Under the pieces are notes generated by a model, which was not told the DNA's origin, made no database searches, and saw only the letters and a list, made by a program, of their open reading frames with translations. The position numbers and the translations under genes are program-made. Shown piece after piece: positions 17,036 through 25,477 of a stretch of 64,000 nucleotides of DNA (position 1 is the stretch's first letter; each line of letters opens with the position of its first letter). Location of the stretch: positions 1 to 64,000 of the forward strand of contig DAHWOV010000047.1 in the NCBI GenBank assembly GCA_027339205.1, read 5' to 3'. Source of the DNA: JAJYVT01 sp027339205. Lineage in GTDB: Bacteria > Actinomycetota > Acidimicrobiia > Acidimicrobiales > RAAP-2.

Positions 17036-18082
17036 GTGCCGGTGGCCGCCGCGTGGCGCGGGATCATCGAGGAGTACCGGGACCTGCTCCCGATCGGCGA
17101 CGAGCCGGCGGTGACGCTCCTCGAAGGGGGAACGCCGCTGTTGTTCGCTCCCCGTCTCTCCGCGCGCGTCGGTGCGTCGGTCTGGCTCAAGATCGAAGGG
17201 GCCAACCCGACGGGATCGTTCAAGGACCGCGGGATGAGCGTTGCGATCTCCAAGGCGGCCGCAGCGGGCGTGAAGGTCGTAGCGTGCGCCTCGACGGGCA
17301 ACACCTCGGCATCCGCGGCCGCGTACGCGGCCCGTGCGGGGCTCGAGTGCGTGGTGCTGATCCCCGAGGGCCACGTCGCGCTCGGCAAGCTCGCGCAGGC
17401 GCTGGTGCACGGTGCCCGGGTGCTCCAGGTGCGGGGGAACTTCGACGCCGCCTTGGACGTCGTTCGGGAACTGCCCGGGCGCGTCCCTGCCACCATCGTC
17501 AACTCGATCAACCCGTACCGGCTCGAAGGGCAGAAGACCGCCGCGTTCGAGATCGTCGACGTGCTGGGGCGCGCGCCGGACGTGCAGTGCATGCCCGTGG
17601 GGAACGCGGGCAACATCACGGCGTACTGGCACGGGTACCTCGAGTACAAGGAGGCGGGGCGGTCGTCCAACCTGCCGAGGCTCCTGGGCTTCCAGGCGGA
17701 GGGCGCGGCGCCGATCGTGCTCGGCCACCGCGTCGAGCACCCCGAGACGGTCGCAACGGCGATCCGCATCGGCAACCCTGCCAGCTGGCACGCCGCCACG
17801 GCGGCCGTCGCGGAGTCCAAGGGGTCGGTGCGCGCGGTGAGCGACGAGGAGATCCTCGACGCCTACCGGTACCTCGCCGCCGAGGAGGCGGTCTTCTGCG
17901 AAGCGGCGTCGGCCGCGGCGGTGGCCGGGCTCCTGCGCAGCGAGGTCCCCGCCGGGTCGACCGTGGTCTGCGTGCTCACCGGCCACGGGCTGAAGGACCC
18001 CGATCTGGCGATCAGCCAGGTCTCGATCCCGCGGGTCGTCGACCCCGACGTGGACGCGGTCGTCGCGGCGCTCGGGCTCTGA
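17036..18082 (+). CDS. thrC: Threonine synthase
   Basis: 348 residues from GTG 17036. It converts O-phosphohomoserine to threonine using PLP. The Schiff-base lysine is in NPTGSFKDRGM (residue ~63). ACASTGNTSASAAAYAARAG forms the phosphate and PLP contacts, and PVGNAGNITAYW and the late CVLTGHGLKDPD complete the family pattern. It is co-transcribed with hom. The usual next gene, thrB (homoserine kinase), is not present: the next gene is rho, after 410 bases. Confidence 0.95.
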   Translation: MPVAAAWRGIIEEYRDLLPIGDEPAVTLLEGGTPLLFAPRLSARVGASVWLKIEGANPTGSFKDRGMSVAISKAAAAGVKVVACASTGNTSASAAAYAARAGLECVVLIPEGHVALGKLAQALVHGARVLQVRGNFDAALDVVRELPGRVPATIVNSINPYRLEGQKTAAFEIVDVLGRAPDVQCMPVGNAGNITAYWHGYLEYKEAGRSSNLPRLLGFQAEGAAPIVLGHRVEHPETVATAIRIGNPASWHAATAAVAESKGSVRAVSDEEILDAYRYLAAEEAVFCEAASAAAVAGLLRSEVPAGSTVVCVLTGHGLKDPDLAISQVSIPRVVDPDVDAVVAALGL

Positions 18083-18492
18083 CCCGCTCGAACCGTCCGA
18101 CGGTCGCCCCCGCCCGCCCCTCGGGGGGCGCCTCCCCGCCGCGCCACGGCCGGCGACGCCGTCGCCGGAGGGGCGGCCGGAGGGAATGAACCGGTGGCAC
18201 GCGATGTTGAGGCATCCGGAGGTGGAGGAGCGAGCGAGAGCCAGGCGGCTCCCGGTCCCGTGCTCCACACGAGCGAGCGCCGGGGTGGTTGCTGGGGCAC
18301 GAGCCAGCCGCTACGATGGCGGCGTCCCACCGGGCAACGGCACACTGGTCGCCGGCCCGAAGCCGGTTCAGACCTGATGCCACCGGTGGTCCGCGGGAGC
18401 AGGCTTGCAGCACGTGTCCTTCACCCGTGTTCCGTCCCCGCGCGGCGTGGCCCTGCCATCGCCGGCGCGACCCATCATGAGATAGGAGACCG
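18083..18492. other. thrC-rho intergenic region with rho leader
   Basis: No ORF of interest. A GC-rich hairpin CCGGCGA-CGCCG-TCGCCGG at 18150-18168 may slow or end transcription from hom-thrC. A promoter at 18289-18317 (listed separately) would give rho a leader of roughly 165 nt. GGAG-type Shine-Dalgarno TAGGAGA precedes the rho ATG. Confidence 0.5.
18289..18317 (+). promoter_or_regulatory. Sigma70-type promoter of rho
   Basis: TTGCTG (18289-18294) and TACGAT (18312-18317) are separated by exactly 17 bases, with transcription expected to start near 18325. The long untranslated leader is compatible with the Rho autoregulation known in other bacteria; that role here is inference. Confidence 0.5.
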
Positions 18493-20367
18493 ATGACTGC
18501 GGAACAGCAGCTCGAACGGTCAGTGCTCGAGGGCAAGGAGCGAGACGAGCTCCACACCATCGCGCAGGCGATGTCGCTCAAGACGACGTCGCGAACGAAG
18601 AAGTCCGACATCATCGACCGCATCCTCGAGGCGGCCGGCGTCACCTCGACGTCGAACGGGCAGACCGCGTCCAACGGCCACGGTGCCGAGGCTGCGGACG
18701 CCGCGCGCTCGACGAACGGGAGGGCGCACGCTGCCCGGGCGGCGTCGCGGACCGGGGGGCCCGAGGCGTCGGGGACCGAGAGGCCAGAGGGGCCCGAGGC
18801 GTCGGCGAGGACCGTCCGCGCGGCGGCCCACGACGGCGAGACGGCGAACGGCACCCCAGGGGATGCCTCATCGGGGTCCAGCGCCCCGGAGGCCGGCTCA
18901 TCGGCGCCGAGCGCCCCGGCCGCCCTGGAGCCCGCTGTCCTGGAGCCCGCTGTCCTGGCGTCGGGCACCGCGGAGCCGACCGGAGCGGGGTCGGAGGGAC
19001 CCGGAGCCGCGTCGGTCGACGCGCTGCACCCCCAGGAACCCCAGGAAGCTGGCGCGGTGATCGGCGCAGGCTCCCGGCACGGTCGCCAGCAGGGCCGGCA
19101 TCCCCAGGTGGGCAACGTCGAGCCCGCCAACAGGCGGAACCGCCGCCGCCGCGGACGTGAGCGGGGGGCGCCGGGCGGCGAGCGCGACCTGCAGGGCGCT
19201 CCTGGTCAGGAGGGCCCGTACCAGGGGGACCTGGTCGAGGTGCGAGGCCACCTCGACCTGCGCGACGAGGGGTACGGGTTCCTGCGCTGTGACGGCTACC
19301 TGCCGTCGCCCAAGGACGTGTACGTCTCGATCAGCCAGGCCCGCCGGTTCGCCCTGCGCAAGGGGGACTACGTCGAAGGCGCCTGCCGGCCGGCCTCGAG
19401 CAACGAGAAGTACCCGGCGCTCCTCCGGATCGACAAGGTCTCGGGCATGGACCCCGAGGCGGCCCGTCAGCGGCCGCGCTTCGAGGACCTGACGCCCCTG
19501 TTCCCTGACGAGAAGCTGGTGCTCGAGATGCCCGGCGCCAAGGACGACGTGACGGCACGGATCGTCGACCTGCTCGCTCCGATCGGCAAGGGTCAGCGCG
19601 GGCTGATCGTGTCGCCGCCCAAAGCGGGCAAGACCACCGTCATGAAGCAGATCGCGCACTCCATCGAGGCCAACAACCCCGAGGTGCACCTCATGGTCCT
19701 GCTCGTGGACGAGCGGCCGGAAGAGGTGACCGACATGCGGCGCTCGGTCAAGGGCGAGGTCGTGGCGTCGACGTTCGACCGTCCGTCCGACGAGCACACC
19801 GCGGTCGCCGAGCTGGCGATCGAGCGGGCCAAGCGCCTCGTCGAGCAGAAGCGCGACGTCGTGATCATCCTCGACGGCATCACCCGGCTCGCTCGCGCCT
19901 ACAACCTCGCGCAGCCCGCGACCGGCCGGATCATGTCCGGCGGCGTGGACTCGGGGGCCCTCTACCCGCCCAAGAAGTTCTTCGGCGCCGCCCGCAACAT
20001 CGAAGAGGGCGGCTCGCTCACGATCCTCGCCACCGCGCTCGTCGAGACGGGCTCGAAGATGGACGAGGTCATCTTCGAGGAGTTCAAGGGCACCGGCAAC
20101 ATGGAGCTCCGGCTCGACCGGCGGCTCGCCGAGCGCCGCCTGTACCCGTCGATCGACGTCAACGCGAGCTCGACCCGCCACGAGGAGCTCCTCTTCGACC
20201 GCGGTCAGCTCCAGCAGGTGTGGAAGCTGCGCCGCGTGCTGAACGCCCTGGCGAGCGAGGGCAACGCCGCGGCGGGGCTCGAGCTCTTGATGGACAAGCT
20301 GCGGACCACCAGGAGCAACGACGAGTTCCTTGCGGAGATCGCCAAGGGGCCCACGCCCGGAGGCTGA
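18493..20367 (+). CDS. rho: Transcription termination factor Rho
   Basis: 624 residues from ATG 18493. The Rho N-terminal helical domain (ERDELHTIAQAMSLKTTSRT) is followed by a long Ala/Gly/Glu-rich insertion (residues ~55-235) ending in the basic RRNRRRRGRERG. The cold-shock RNA-binding fold (GYGFLRCDGYLPSPKDVYVS), the P-loop (SPPKAGKTTVMKQIA), Walker B VVIILDGITRLARAYN and the C-terminal secondary RNA site are intact. As a hexameric helicase it ends untranslated transcripts. Long inserts are typical of actinobacterial Rho. A 15-bp duplication in the insert encodes LEPAV twice. Confidence 0.97.
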   Translation: MTAEQQLERSVLEGKERDELHTIAQAMSLKTTSRTKKSDIIDRILEAAGVTSTSNGQTASNGHGAEAADAARSTNGRAHAARAASRTGGPEASGTERPEGPEASARTVRAAAHDGETANGTPGDASSGSSAPEAGSSAPSAPAALEPAVLEPAVLASGTAEPTGAGSEGPGAASVDALHPQEPQEAGAVIGAGSRHGRQQGRHPQVGNVEPANRRNRRRRGRERGAPGGERDLQGAPGQEGPYQGDLVEVRGHLDLRDEGYGFLRCDGYLPSPKDVYVSISQARRFALRKGDYVEGACRPASSNEKYPALLRIDKVSGMDPEAARQRPRFEDLTPLFPDEKLVLEMPGAKDDVTARIVDLLAPIGKGQRGLIVSPPKAGKTTVMKQIAHSIEANNPEVHLMVLLVDERPEEVTDMRRSVKGEVVASTFDRPSDEHTAVAELAIERAKRLVEQKRDVVIILDGITRLARAYNLAQPATGRIMSGGVDSGALYPPKKFFGAARNIEEGGSLTILATALVETGSKMDEVIFEEFKGTGNMELRLDRRLAERRLYPSIDVNASSTRHEELLFDRGQLQQVWKLRRVLNALASEGNAAAGLELLMDKLRTTRSNDEFLAEIAKGPTPGG

Positions 20368-20453
20368 TCCGTTCCGGCTCCGGTCCGCCCGCCCCCCGGC
20401 TCGCTGCTGCTCCGACGAGACGGCCCGAGCACAAGGCCCTCAAGACAAGACAG

Positions 20454-20500
20454 AGTCCTCACATACCCAGAGTCCTCACATACCCAGTCCTCACATACCC
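20454..20500. repeat. Tandem repeat upstream of rpmE
   Basis: AGTCCTCACATACCC occurs three times in a row with a 15-17-base period, ending 16 bases before the rpmE start and leaving only AAGAAGGCAAGG as ribosome-binding region. Confidence 0.9.
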
Positions 20501-20516
20501 AAGAAGGCAAGGCACC

Positions 20517-20744
20517 ATGAAGGCAGACATCCACCCCACCTACGCGCAGGCGACCGTTCACTGCTCGTGCGGCAACACGTTCACGACCCGCTCGACCAAG
20601 CCCGACCTCCACGTCGAGCTGTGCAACGAGTGCCATCCGTTCTTCACCGGCAAGCAGAAGCTCGTCGACTCCGGCGGGCGTGTCGAGCGGTTCCAGCGCC
20701 GCTACGGCCGCCGCGGGGCGAAGCGGGCGCCGGCAAAGAGCTGA
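20517..20744 (+). CDS. rpmE: 50S ribosomal protein L31, zinc-binding type
   Basis: 75 residues from ATG 20517. The sequence KADIHPTYAQATVHCSCGNTF with CSCG and the later CNEC gives the four cysteines of the zinc form (C+). It binds the 50S central protuberance and bridges to the 30S subunit. FFTGKQKLVDSGGRVERF and the basic tail are normal. Its place between rho and prfA is conserved in actinobacteria. Confidence 0.97.
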   Translation: MKADIHPTYAQATVHCSCGNTFTTRSTKPDLHVELCNECHPFFTGKQKLVDSGGRVERFQRRYGRRGAKRAPAKS

Positions 20745-20777
20745 ACCCGGCCCGGCGCCGCGCCGGGCGGCGGTCCC

Positions 20778-21872
20778 ATGCCCGCTGAGCCGCAGGCATC
20801 CCCGCTCGACGCGCGTCTCGACGCGCTCGAGCAGGACTTTGCCGACGTCGAGGCGCAGCTCGCCGAGCCCGCGACGTCCGGAGATCCCGCGCGCCTGCGC
20901 GACCTGTCGCGGCGTCACAAGGAGCTCTGGGAGCTGGTCGCGACGTGGCGGGAGCTGCGCGCGGCGCGCGCCGATCTCGACGCTGCTCGCCAGCTGATCG
21001 AGGAGTCCGGGCCCGACGAGCGAGCCGGGTTGCTCGAGGAGGTGGAGGCGGCAGAGGCGCGCATCGCGTCGCTCGGCGCGCAGCTGAGCTTGCTGCTCCT
21101 GCCCAAGGACCCAAACGACGGGCGAAACGTGATCGTCGAGATCCGCGGCGCCGAGGGCGGTGAGGAAGCCAACCTCTTCGCCCGGGACCTCTTCGACATG
21201 TACACGCGCTACGCGGCTCGCCGCGGCTGGCACGTGGAGGTCCTCTCCGCGAGCCCGTCGGAGCGCGACGGGCTGAACGAGGTGGTCTTCGTCGTGAAGG
21301 GCGCGGACGCCTGGGCCCGCCTCGAGCACGAGGCGGGCCCCCACCGCGTGCAGCGGGTGCCGGTCACCGAGTCCAAGGGCAGGGTGCACACGTCCTCGGC
21401 GACGGTCACCGTGCTCCCCGAGGCCGACGAGGTGGACGTCAAGATCGACCCGGGCGACCTGAAGATCGACGTCTACCGCTCGACGGGGCCCGGAGGCCAG
21501 TCCGTGAACACGACCGACTCCGCCGTGCGGATCACCCACCTGCCCACCGGCATCGTGGTGGCGATGCAGGACGAGAAGAGCCAGATCCAGAACCGGGCGA
21601 AGGCCATGACCGTGCTGCGTGCCCGGCTGCTCAAGGCCGAGCAGGACCGCCGGGCCCAGGAGCTCGCGTCGCAGCGCAAGAGCCAGGTCGGCGGCGGCGG
21701 CCGGTCGGAGAAGGTGCGGACCTACAACTTCCGCGAGAACCGGGTCACCGACCACCGCCTCAACCTCACGCTCTACAAGCTCGACCAGGTGCTCCAAGGG
21801 GACCTCGACGAGCTCACGGACGCGCTGATGGCACACAAGCGCGCGAGGCAGCTGGCGGGCGAGGCCCCGTGA
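20778..21872 (+). CDS. prfA: Peptide chain release factor 1
   Basis: 364 residues from ATG 20778. It reads UAA/UAG in the ribosomal A site and triggers peptide release. The codon-reading tripeptide is in HRVQRVPVTESKGRVHTSSA (PVT, residue ~194), and the catalytic loop STGPGGQSVNTTDSAVR carries GGQ (residue ~237). The N-terminal coiled coil is complete. Its TGA overlaps the GTG of prmC, whose product methylates the GGQ glutamine, so the two are translationally coupled. Confidence 0.97.
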   Translation: MPAEPQASPLDARLDALEQDFADVEAQLAEPATSGDPARLRDLSRRHKELWELVATWRELRAARADLDAARQLIEESGPDERAGLLEEVEAAEARIASLGAQLSLLLLPKDPNDGRNVIVEIRGAEGGEEANLFARDLFDMYTRYAARRGWHVEVLSASPSERDGLNEVVFVVKGADAWARLEHEAGPHRVQRVPVTESKGRVHTSSATVTVLPEADEVDVKIDPGDLKIDVYRSTGPGGQSVNTTDSAVRITHLPTGIVVAMQDEKSQIQNRAKAMTVLRARLLKAEQDRRAQELASQRKSQVGGGGRSEKVRTYNFRENRVTDHRLNLTLYKLDQVLQGDLDELTDALMAHKRARQLAGEAP

Positions 21873-22753
21873 CGTCGCGGGCGTCGCTCCAGGCGGTGCT
21901 GGCGAGCCGGCTCGGGTCGGCCGACGAGGCGCGCTGGATGATCGAAGAGGTGCTCGGAGCCGGCGCCCGCACACGGACCGGCACCGGACCCGAGGCCGAG
22001 CAGGTGCTCTTCGAGATGGCGGCCAGGAGGCTGGGTGGCGAGCCGCTCCAGTACGTGCTCGGCTCGTGGGCGTTCCGGTCCATCGAGCTCGCCGTCGACC
22101 CGCGTGCCCTCATCCCCCGCCCCGAGACCGAGCAGGTCGTCGAGGTCGCCCTCGGTGAGGTGCGCCGGCGGCTCCTGCCGGCGGGCTCTTTCGGCGGGCC
22201 GCTGCGCGTGGCCGACCTCGGCACCGGGAGCGGGGCGATCGCGCTGTCGGTGGCCGTGGAGCTCGGGAGCGAGTGTCCTGGGCTCCAAGTCGCGGCGACC
22301 GACGTCGACCCCTCGGCGCTCGAGCTGGCGGCGGCCAATCTCCGCCGGGTGGCGGCCGACCACCCCTACGTGGAAGAACAGGTGGAGCTGCGCGCCGGGG
22401 GCTGGTTCGACGCGCTCGCACCGGCCTGGCACGGGCTGGTCGGCCTCGTCGTCTCCAACCCTCCCTACGTGAGCGAGCCGGAGTGGCCGTCCCTCGATCC
22501 GCAGGTTCGACGAGAGCCCTACGGCGCGCTCGTCGCGCCGGCGGGCTCCGACGGCACGCCCGGGTTCGCGGGGGTGGAGGCGGTCGTGAAGGGGGCGCGC
22601 GACTGGTTGGCGCCCGGCGGCGCCGTGGTGGTGGAGATGGCGCCGCACCACGCGCAGCCGGCCCGCGCGGCGGCGAAGAAGGCGGGCTACCGCGAGGTGC
22701 GCGTGGAGGCGGACCTCGCGGGCAGGCCCCGCGCGCTCGTCGCCCGGCGGTGA
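21869..22753 (+). CDS. prmC: Release-factor glutamine methyltransferase
   Basis: 294 residues from GTG 21869, overlapping prfA by four bases. It methylates the GGQ glutamine of RF1/RF2 using S-adenosylmethionine. The N-terminal helical domain (GGEPLQYVLGSWAF, IPRPETEQVVEVAL) and the SAM motif RVADLGTGSGAIALSVA are typical, and the catalytic VVSNPPYVSEPEW is near residue 197. It ends in an overlap with the tsaC start. Confidence 0.95.
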   Translation: MTSRASLQAVLASRLGSADEARWMIEEVLGAGARTRTGTGPEAEQVLFEMAARRLGGEPLQYVLGSWAFRSIELAVDPRALIPRPETEQVVEVALGEVRRRLLPAGSFGGPLRVADLGTGSGAIALSVAVELGSECPGLQVAATDVDPSALELAAANLRRVAADHPYVEEQVELRAGGWFDALAPAWHGLVGLVVSNPPYVSEPEWPSLDPQVRREPYGALVAPAGSDGTPGFAGVEAVVKGARDWLAPGGAVVVEMAPHHAQPARAAAKKAGYREVRVEADLAGRPRALVARR

Positions 22754-23382
22754 GCGGCGCCGGCGGCCCGCAAGTGATCGACGCGGGCCAGCGCTCGGCG
22801 CTCGATGCCGCGGCGGCGGCGCTGGCCGAGGGGCTGGTGGTGGCGATCCCGACCGACACCGTCTACGGGCTCGCGGCGCGCATCGACCGCCCCGACGCGA
22901 TGGCGGCGATCTTCGACGCGAAGAGGCGGCCTCCGGGTCTCGCGCTGCCGGTCCTGGTGGGCCGCTGGCACCAGGCGCGGGAGGTCGCGAGCAGCTGGCC
23001 CCGCGCCGCATCGATGCTCGCGGCCCGCTTCTGGCCCGGCGCGCTCACGGTGGTGGTGCCCGTCGACCCCGCGCTCGGCGCGGAGCTCGGAGGGGACGGC
23101 ACCAGCGTGGGGCTGCGGCGGCCCCGCCACAAGTTCGTCCAGGCGCTCTGCCGCCGGGCCGGTCCGCTGGCCACGACCAGTGCCAACCGCCACGGCGAGC
23201 AGCCGTGCACGACCGCGACAGAGGTGCGCGGCACCTTCGGCGCCCAAGACGTCACCGTGGTGATCGACGGCGGCACCTGCGATCGGCCGCCCTCCACCGT
23301 CGTCGACTGCACCGTGACCCCCCCCAAGTGCCTGCGCGAGGGCGCGATCCCCTGGTCGTGGCTCGAGGCGGCGATGCGCTGA
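22750..23382 (+). CDS. tsaC: Threonylcarbamoyl-AMP synthase (Sua5/YciO/YrdC)
   Basis: 210 residues from GTG 22750, overlapping the prmC stop. It makes threonylcarbamoyl-AMP from Thr, bicarbonate and ATP for t6A37 of ANN-decoding tRNAs. Family motifs are VAIPTDTVYGLAARID, AIFDAKRRPPGLALPVLV, the FWPGALTVVVP strand and TTSANRHGEQPC. It is the short YrdC-only form without a Sua5 C-terminal domain. The position after prmC is conserved in actinobacteria. Confidence 0.93.
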   Translation: MSGAGGPQVIDAGQRSALDAAAAALAEGLVVAIPTDTVYGLAARIDRPDAMAAIFDAKRRPPGLALPVLVGRWHQAREVASSWPRAASMLAARFWPGALTVVVPVDPALGAELGGDGTSVGLRRPRHKFVQALCRRAGPLATTSANRHGEQPCTTATEVRGTFGAQDVTVVIDGGTCDRPPSTVVDCTVTPPKCLREGAIPWSWLEAAMR

Positions 23383-23407
23383 GGGACGCCCCGGCGAGCG
23401 GACGCGC

Positions 23408-23437
23408 CACGGCGGGCGGCCATGGCCGCCCGCCGTG
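23408..23437. terminator. Perfect 30-nt palindrome, bidirectional terminator
   Basis: From CACGGCGGGCGGCCA into its exact reverse complement, between the convergent tsaC and S53 peptidase genes. It forms a very stable 13-14-bp stem. There is no U tract on either side, so it would be an I-shaped terminator of the type common in actinobacteria. Confidence 0.7.
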
Positions 23438-23523
23438 CGCGGTCCCCTTCCCCAACCCGCTCCGCGCGCAAAGTGCGCCGCGGAGAGGCTCGAGGCGCCG
23501 TCGGCGCCGCTGAAGGCCCGAGG

Positions 23524-25311
23524 TCAGTGCCCCCGCGGCGGAGGGGGCGGCCCAGGTGCCGGTTTGCGCTGGGCCGCAGGGACGAAGGGCTTCACCGCGC
23601 TCACCATGGCGACCGTGTCGAAGCTTCCGAGGCCGGTGTTGTAGTTGTAGCCGGGAGTCGCCGGGTAGAGGCCGTTGTCGCCTGCGAGCGGCGCGTGGAG
23701 CGCGGGCGTCGTGCAGATCTGCTTGAGCGTCGTCGTGCTCGTGTTGCACGACCCGTCGAGGTAGACCCCGTAGAGGTCCGGCGCGGCGAAGCCGAGGCGG
23801 TTGCCGTAGCTCGACTCGATCCGGGCCCAGGTGCCGAGCGCGAGCGGCGCCGAGAGGCTGGTCCCGCCGACGCCTTCCCACCCTGTGGACGAGTAGAGGG
23901 TTGTCGTGCTGCCGGTGTAGACCCTGGCGCCGGTTGTCGGGTCGGCGTCCATCGCGAGGTCCGGGACCCCGCGGTCTCCGGTCGTGCCGTCGGTGACCGG
24001 CATGACCTCCGCCTGCCAGTAGGGCCGGTACTCGAACTGGCTCAGGCCGCCGCCGCCGGCGTCCCACGAGGTCTCGAAGTCGTAGCTGCCTGTCGACTTC
24101 GTCACGAGCATCGTGCCGCCGACCGCCACGACGTAGGGCGAGGAAGCGGGGTAGTTGACGAACGGCGGGCCCGAGTCGGGCACGCCGTTGGTCCCCTCCA
24201 CGGCGCAGGAGGCGCCCGTGTCACCGGCGCTCGCAAACATCGTCTGACCCTGTGCCGCGGCCTCGGCGAAGATCTCGTCGTCGATCAGCATCGAGCCGTC
24301 GAGGTACGGCTCGAACTCGCACTCGCCGAGCGAGGCGCTCGCGGCCTTGGCCAGGTCCTGGCTCGCCCACTTGTTGAAGTCGAGGGCGAGGTCGGAGTCG
24401 GTGAGCGAGGACGCGTCGTAGAAGTAGAAGTGCGACACGTCCTGGGCCATGCCCGTGGCGAACTGGCTGTCGAGGTCCCACTCGACGTTCGCTGTCGCTG
24501 TCGCCGGCGTCTCGATGCCGGCGTACTCGACCGTGACGGGCACCTGGGGGAGGCCGTTGGCCTTCTCCTCGACGCGAAGGTTGGCGATCGGTCCTGTCAT
24601 CGCGCCGGACGAGATCGTGGCGATGGCGGTTGTCCTGCCTGTGGACGTCCCTGTGGCGCCGTACGCCTTCTGGAAACCCTGGGGCGTGTACTCGCCGACG
24701 AGGTTGGGTGTTGTGGCCGTCTTCAGCGCGACGTGGGTGGGCGTCGCCTTGAAGATGTCGTTCAGCCCGAGCACACCGACGACGATCCCCGAGAGTGTCG
24801 AGGGCACCATCGCCGCGGTGGAGTTGGCGAAGACGTCGGCGCCGCCGAGCTGGTACTCGGTGAGCGTCGTGTGGAACGCCTGCTCGGCCGTGGCCGCGGT
24901 CCCCGTCGCGCTCACGAGGAGGTCGTTGGGGCTGACCGAGATCCCGCTGAACCCTTCGCTCTGGAGGTAGCCGGTCACCGCGTCGACCGATGCCGAGGAG
25001 GGGCCGTAGTCGGCGGTGAAGCTCTGGGGTGTGTACGCGGCGCCGAACTCGCTCGACGACGGTGTGGATGCGTCGGCGATGAAGTTCTGGAGTGTCGCCT
25101 GGTGCTGAAGGGCCAGGCCGAGGGTCACCACGACCGGCGTGGAACCCGAGAGCTGGCCGAGGACGACCGCCCCTGTGGGCGTGGGCACCGCCTGGGTCGC
25201 CGTGGCGCTCCACGTGGTGCTGGCGCCGGCCAGCCCGGGTGCAAGTCCGAAGGCGGTCATCGGGCCCACGGATGCGGCGAGCACCGCAGCCAAGGGCGCA
25301 AGTCTTCTCAT
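23524..25311 (-). CDS. S53 family peptidase (sedolisin/kumamolisin-like)
   Basis: 595 residues from ATG 25311 (AAAGGAG seven bases upstream). A signal peptide (RRLAPLAAVLAASVGPMTA) leads to a pro-kumamolisin activation domain (residues ~35-195: LGLALQHQATLQNFIADAST, LTEYQLGGADVFAN). The catalytic domain carries the Glu/Asp pair in NVEWDLDSQFATGMA, the oxyanion Asp in FASAGDTGAS and the nucleophile Ser in GVGGTSLSAPLAL. The C-terminal calcium-site region (YNYNTGLGSFD) and a Pro-rich tail follow. These are secreted serine-carboxyl endopeptidases active at acid pH. It is inverted within an otherwise conserved rightward gene block. Confidence 0.92.
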   Translation of the reverse strand: MRRLAPLAAVLAASVGPMTAFGLAPGLAGASTTWSATATQAVPTPTGAVVLGQLSGSTPVVVTLGLALQHQATLQNFIADASTPSSSEFGAAYTPQSFTADYGPSSASVDAVTGYLQSEGFSGISVSPNDLLVSATGTAATAEQAFHTTLTEYQLGGADVFANSTAAMVPSTLSGIVVGVLGLNDIFKATPTHVALKTATTPNLVGEYTPQGFQKAYGATGTSTGRTTAIATISSGAMTGPIANLRVEEKANGLPQVPVTVEYAGIETPATATANVEWDLDSQFATGMAQDVSHFYFYDASSLTDSDLALDFNKWASQDLAKAASASLGECEFEPYLDGSMLIDDEIFAEAAAQGQTMFASAGDTGASCAVEGTNGVPDSGPPFVNYPASSPYVVAVGGTMLVTKSTGSYDFETSWDAGGGGLSQFEYRPYWQAEVMPVTDGTTGDRGVPDLAMDADPTTGARVYTGSTTTLYSSTGWEGVGGTSLSAPLALGTWARIESSYGNRLGFAAPDLYGVYLDGSCNTSTTTLKQICTTPALHAPLAGDNGLYPATPGYNYNTGLGSFDTVAMVSAVKPFVPAAQRKPAPGPPPPPRGH

Positions 25312-25477
25312 CACGTACTCCTTTCCGACGGCGTTGCCGTTCCTCACCTGTCGTCACGTGTGCGGTCACGCGGGGCGCTCGGGCTCCGGAGGGCCGGTGG
25401 CCCGCTTCCCGGAGGGGGAACGAGCGGAACGGGGGTGGCTTACGGTCCGCCTGTCGGGCCGCCGGTAAAGTGGAGGC

